Program-made: the position numbers and the translations under genes
NCBI GenBank assembly: GCA_910586125.1
Contig: CAJUHP010000006.1
Span: forward strand, 1-64,000
Length of the DNA stretch: 64,000 bases
Origin: an uncultured Lachnospiraceae bacterium
GTDB taxonomy: Bacteria > Bacillota > Clostridia > Lachnospirales > Lachnospiraceae
Direction of reading: 5' to 3'
In this document: positions 61,029 through 64,000 of the stretch, piece by piece
Position numbering within the stretch: the stretch's first letter is position 1
How the letters are laid out: each line of letters begins with the position of its first letter
Notes under the pieces: generated by a model
What the model was told of the DNA's origin: nothing
Database searches by the model: none
What the model saw: the letters and a program-made list of their open reading frames with translations, nothing else

Positions 61029-62339
61029 TCATTCATCAAAAATACTCACGATCTCCCCATCCAGAATTCGATTTGTATTCTTTACGGCGCAGAAATTCCC
61101 GCACATGCTGCAGGTATCTTCCTTCTCCGGCTTTGCCTCCGCCCGGTAGCGGCGGGCTTTCTCCGGGTCCATGCTCAGAGCGAACATCGCTTCCCAGTCC
61201 AGCCGCTTTCTGGCCTCGCTCATCTGTTTGTCCCAGACGCTGGCGCCGGGAATTCCCTTGGCGATGTCGGCTGCATGGGCTGCAATCTTTGCCGCGACGA
61301 TCCCCTCCTTCACATCGGCCGCATTGGGCAGACGAAGATGCTCTGCCGGCGTCACATAGCACAGAAACGCCGCCCCGGCCGCCGCCGCGATGGCTCCGCC
61401 GATGGCCGCTGTGATATGATCGTAGCCGGGCGCCACATCCGTCACCAGCGGCCCCAGCACATAGAAGGGCGCGCCGTGACACAACGTCTTCTGAATCTCC
61501 ATATTGGCCGCAATCTGGTTCATAGGCATATGGCCCGGCCCCTCGATCATGACCTGCACATCCTTCTCCCAGGCCCGCTTTGTCAGCTCTCCCAGCGTGA
61601 TCAATTCCTCAATCTGCGCCGTATCCGTCGCGTCGGCCAGACAGCCCGGACGGCAGGCGTCCCCTAGGCTCATGGTAATGTCGTACTCCCGGCAGATATC
61701 CAGAATCTCGTCATAATGCTCATAGAAAGGGTTCTCCTGCCCGCTCATCTCCATCCAGGCAAACATAATCGATCCGCCTCTTGATACGATATTCATCAGC
61801 CGCTTATTCTGTTTGAAGCGGGCTGCTGTCGCCTGGTTCATACCGCAGTGGATCGTCATAAAATCCACGCCGTCCTCCGCGTGCATCCGCACAATATCGA
61901 GCCATTCCTCGGACGTAATCTCCCCCAGCGGCTTATGGTAATAAACCACGGCGTCATAAATCGGCACCGTGCCGATCATGGCCGGGCATTCTGCCGTCAG
62001 TTTCCGGCGAAACGAACGGGTATCGCCGTACGAACTCAGGTCCATGATGGCTTCCGCGCCCATGCTGACAGCCTCCTGGACCTTTTCATATTCCATGTCC
62101 ACATCCTTCCAGTCGCGGGATACCCCCAGATTGACGTTGATTTTCGTACGCAGTCCGGCGCCGATCCCGCTGGGATTCAAGCTGGTATGGCGCTTGTTGG
62201 CCGGGATAATGACCTGACCTGCGGCGATCTGCCCGCGCAGATCCTCCGGGTTCCACCCCTCTTTTTCTGCCACGATCTCCATCTGCGGGGTAACAATTCC
62301 CCGGCGGGCCGCATCCATCTGTGTTGTGTAATGTTCCAT
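61029..62339 (-). CDS. thiC: Phosphomethylpyrimidine synthase ThiC
   Basis: A 436-residue radical SAM enzyme converting AIR to HMP-P in thiamine synthesis. The [4Fe-4S] cluster motif is at the C-terminus (CSMCGNFCAVK, spacing CX2CX4C), as in ThiC. Other segments: GIGAGLRTKINVN, IMDLSSYGD, FMTIHCGMN, GDACRPG. At 436 residues it is the short form without the N-terminal extension of E. coli ThiC (631). ATG at 62339 follows GGAAGAG. Its TPP riboswitch is about 155 bases upstream. Confidence 0.97.
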   Translation of the reverse strand: MEHYTTQMDAARRGIVTPQMEIVAEKEGWNPEDLRGQIAAGQVIIPANKRHTSLNPSGIGAGLRTKINVNLGVSRDWKDVDMEYEKVQEAVSMGAEAIMDLSSYGDTRSFRRKLTAECPAMIGTVPIYDAVVYYHKPLGEITSEEWLDIVRMHAEDGVDFMTIHCGMNQATAARFKQNKRLMNIVSRGGSIMFAWMEMSGQENPFYEHYDEILDICREYDITMSLGDACRPGCLADATDTAQIEELITLGELTKRAWEKDVQVMIEGPGHMPMNQIAANMEIQKTLCHGAPFYVLGPLVTDVAPGYDHITAAIGGAIAAAAGAAFLCYVTPAEHLRLPNAADVKEGIVAAKIAAHAADIAKGIPGASVWDKQMSEARKRLDWEAMFALSMDPEKARRYRAEAKPEKEDTCSMCGNFCAVKNTNRILDGEIVSIFDE

Positions 62340-62354
62340 TCTGTTCTCTTCCTT

Positions 62355-62410
62355 TCCGATTCTTTTAGATTCTTTTAGATTCTTTTTGGTCCTTTTGGAT
62401 TCTTCTGGTT
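62355..62410 (-). repeat. Short tandem repeats in the thiC leader
   Basis: On the minus strand AAAAGAATCT is repeated in tandem, three units plus degenerate copies, just before the thiC ribosome binding site. Confidence 0.65.
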
Positions 62411-62443
62411 TTTTTGGTAGACACACCCTGCGCAAACGGGATC

Positions 62444-62473
62444 AAAAAGCGGTGTGCAGAATAAGCACACCGC
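62444..62473 (-). terminator. TPP-riboswitch terminator before thiC
   Basis: On the minus strand GCGGTGTGC pairs with GCACACCGC across 7 bases, then TTTTT. Confidence 0.92.
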
Positions 62474-62493
62474 GCCGGTCTTTGGCCGAATAA

Positions 62494-62592
62494 TCAGCAG
62501 GTTCCCTACGTTGGCATTATCCAAATCAGGTTATGGGTTAAAGCGATACAGCTTACTCTCAGCCTGCTTTTAGCAAGCACCCCTTTTGCGTT
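62494..62592 (-). promoter_or_regulatory. TPP riboswitch aptamer of thiC
   Basis: Canonical THI-box on the minus strand: AGGGGTGC, CTGAGAGTAAGC, ACCCATAACCTGATTTGGATAA and GCCAACGTAGGGAA. It is followed by the terminator at 62444-62473. Confidence 0.97.
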
Positions 62593-62630
62593 CTTAAATT
62601 GTTGTTGATTGCTGTTGGATTCCGAACTCT

Positions 62631-62659
62631 ATCATATCACGAAGCGGGAAGGAGGTCAA
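62631..62659 (-). promoter_or_regulatory. Promoter of thiC
   Basis: On the minus strand TTGACC (62659-62654), 17 bases, TATGAT (62636-62631), touching the end of the upstream GNAT gene. Confidence 0.75.
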
Positions 62660-63102
62660 TGGGAGACGGGAAATGCGTTCTCATTTTCGCTTTCTTCGCT
62701 GTCTAAATGCTTTAATAGAATGATCTCCAGAGGTTCCCCAGGCAGCAGCAGAGAGCCGCAGTCTACATAACCGTTTTTCCGATAAAAGAACTGTGCCCTC
62801 TCATTTGAAAGCGTGGAGGTCAGGACCTGCTTGTATCGCTTTTTTAACATCTCTTTTTCCCAGAAATCAACAAGCTGCCTGCCGTATCCGTTTCCCCGAT
62901 AACCCTCCAAAACATAGAGCATATTCATAAATGGAATATTATCCCAAAACAAATTATAACGCAGCCATCCGATCAAGTGTTCTGTATGGGTCAGGATTAA
63001 AACACGCCCTGCTTCTATAGAATTTTTCAATTCCATTTCGCTGATATGTCTGTCATGCTTCTGCAATATCGGCAAATCGTTTTTTTCTGCGTATCGGATC
63101 AT
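62656..63102 (-). CDS. GNAT-family acetyltransferase
   Basis: A 148-residue GNAT: IRYAEKNDLPILQKHDRHIS start, LYVLEGYRGNGYGRQLVDF acetyl-CoA loop (about 68-86) and SNERAQFFYRKNGYVDCG near the end. Similar to the family of small acetyltransferases found near resistance and metabolism genes; substrate unknown. Its 3' end overlaps the thiC promoter. Confidence 0.88.
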   Translation of the reverse strand: MIRYAEKNDLPILQKHDRHISEMELKNSIEAGRVLILTHTEHLIGWLRYNLFWDNIPFMNMLYVLEGYRGNGYGRQLVDFWEKEMLKKRYKQVLTSTLSNERAQFFYRKNGYVDCGSLLLPGEPLEIILLKHLDSEESENENAFPVSH

Positions 63103-63267
63103 ATGGGGGGCGTCCTTTCTTAAATTCTATACGATAAGCTCTGTCCACAACAAGAGCCGGCATCCCCAAGAATAATCATACGATTCCCTTCTGGATGCCC
63201 TCTCTGGCAGACACTCTGATTATACCATATTCACACCGCATTTCACCCCAAACTTTTTTGGAAAGTG

Positions 63268-63296
63268 TTGCATCCTTTTTGGTTTCGCCCTATAAT
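63268..63296 (+). promoter_or_regulatory. Promoter-like element before the short ORF
   Basis: TTGCAT (63268-63273), 17 bases, TATAAT (63291-63296). What it transcribes is unclear. Confidence 0.6.
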
Positions 63297-63339
63297 AACA
63301 GAAGTTTGCGGGATTCCTGCTTTTTTTCAAAATAGTAAA

Positions 63340-63480
63340 GTGGAATCGGATGATATGCTATTATTACAGCTACATACAAATAGGCTGCCATTTTATATAA
63401 ACGGCGGATGTGAACCTACCATGTTTACATTTCTTAATGGCACGAAAGATGGAGGCTTTATCCTGATTGAAGATATGTAG
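63340..63480 (+). CDS. Short ORF of unknown status
   Basis: A 46-codon frame from GTG 63340 (or 41 codons from ATG 63355): SDDMLLLQLHTNRLPFYING then GCEPTMFTFLNGT and GFILIEDM. It has a plausible promoter upstream but no good ribosome binding site. The composition looks like real protein, maybe the remnant C-terminus of a larger gene. Function unknown. Confidence 0.35.
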   Translation: MESDDMLLLQLHTNRLPFYINGGCEPTMFTFLNGTKDGGFILIEDM

Positions 63481-63570
63481 CACTTACAAAAACAGCGGAA
63501 AAACCGGCTGTTTCTACGCGGTCAACACTGTGGTATAACGAGACCGCTATATAAGATAGGAGAAACAAAC

Positions 63571-64000
63571 ATGAGGTCAGAAAAACAGATTTTTGATACC
63601 ATTTTGAATTTCGCTGACGCGGACGACCGGATTCGTATGGTTACGCTGGAGGGTTCCCGAACCAATATAAATATAGCGCCTGATGATTTTCAGGATTTTG
63701 ATATAACTTTTTTTGTTACAGATATACAGAGTTTTACAGCAGATGATGAATGGCTGAATGTGTTTGGTGAGAGATTAATCATGCAAAAGCCAGAAGATAT
63801 GGAGTTATTTCCCGCCGAAGAAAAGGGGTTTTCTTATCTGATGCTGTTTTGGGATGATGTTAAAATAGATCTGACTTTACTTCCGCTGGACTTGATCGAC
63901 GAATATTTTACATGGGATAAGCTGGTAAAACTTCTGCTGGACAAAGATAACCGTATCGCTCTATCTCCGGTGCCAACGGACATTGACTACCATTTACAGC
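63571..64000 (+). CDS. Aminoglycoside 6-adenylyltransferase, 3' end outside window
   Basis: The first 143 codons of an ANT(6)/AadK-type nucleotidyltransferase, which adenylylates streptomycin. The family run is clear: MRSEKQIFDTILNFADADDR, RMVTLEGSRTN (nucleotide site), DFQDFDITFFVTDI with the metal-binding aspartates, FGERLIMQKPEDMELFP and FSYLMLFWDDVKIDLTLLPL. AGGAG precedes the ATG. Chromosomal aadK-like genes occur in many Firmicutes; no mobile element marks are visible in the part shown. Confidence 0.88.
   Translation, partial: MRSEKQIFDTILNFADADDRIRMVTLEGSRTNINIAPDDFQDFDITFFVTDIQSFTADDEWLNVFGERLIMQKPEDMELFPAEEKGFSYLMLFWDDVKIDLTLLPLDLIDEYFTWDKLVKLLLDKDNRIALSPVPTDIDYHLQ

Noticed and set aside
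1..64000. CRISPR arrays, insertion sequences, prophage, toxin-antitoxin or restriction-modification loci
   Set aside because: No repeat-spacer series, transposase, phage structural, or paired toxin genes were found on reading both strands.

Overview
The window reads as chromosomal DNA from a low-to-mid GC Gram-positive anaerobe, most likely a gut-associated Lachnospiraceae-type Clostridium relative. The pointers are rubredoxin, ThiW, FeoAB, GHKL/LytTR signalling, a TrpB2 enzyme behind a T-box, TPP and ZTP riboswitches, abundant AGGAGG-type ribosome binding sites and TTGACA-N17-TATAAT promoters, and sortase-free lipoproteins with lipoboxes. This placement is inference; no marker such as rRNA is present. 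I see no insertion sequence, prophage block or CRISPR array.

Layout. 1-9 kb: a GNAT fragment, a DUF815-type AAA ATPase, a GNAT plus GH29 fucosidase operon, an oleate hydratase with an extra N-terminus, a lipoprotein alpha/beta hydrolase and an S41-like protein behind a perfect 20-bp palindrome. 9-16 kb: a Tat-exported flavoprotein followed upstream by a GHKL kinase, a LytTR regulator and a hybrid kinase, all on the minus strand and probably one signalling unit. 16-22 kb: YihY membrane protein, lipoate ligase, zinc-ribbon membrane protein, a 51-residue rubredoxin, an M15 peptidase and a secretion-signal-less metallophosphoesterase/beta-propeller fusion. 22-27.5 kb: ssrA, smpB, secG, eno, an LCP protein and a CE4 deacetylase. 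27.5-31.9 kb: a TPP-riboswitch thiamine operon (thiE-thiD-thiW-thiM-HAD-YkoF-like); thiC sits apart at 61-62.6 kb behind a second TPP riboswitch.

32-41.5 kb is the most accessory-looking part: a short subtilase, two tandem paralogous radical SAM genes divergent from an HxlR regulator, a minus-strand group with a lipoprotein, a PH-like membrane protein, a CrtO-like acyltransferase and a GNAT, then tRNA-Ala(GGC), a Crp/Fnr regulator broken by an in-frame amber codon, and a duplicated-domain lipoprotein with a perfect Crp-type dyad in its promoter. 41.5-52 kb: T-box controlled trpB2, feoAB with an iron-box-like dyad, a Y-family polymerase/YolD pair, a methyltransferase, aspS and hisS, and two tiny genes. 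52-60.9 kb: proC, an exported M3 peptidase, a split de novo purine terminus (AICAR formyltransferase and PurO-type cyclohydrolase) under a ZTP riboswitch, a coiled-coil protein, recQ and an AlkD-like gene. The window ends in a GNAT and the first 143 codons of an aminoglycoside 6-adenylyltransferase.

Work done here is by eye from sequence: domain calls rest on recognised motifs, and start codons were re-chosen where a ribosome binding site decides. The strongest new-looking points are the amber-broken regulator beside an intact cognate-type operator, the radical SAM pair with CX4CX2C clusters and an HxlR neighbour, the extended oleate hydratase with two dyads around its promoters, and the flavoprotein whose weak -35 is overlapped by direct repeats next to LytTR/GHKL genes.
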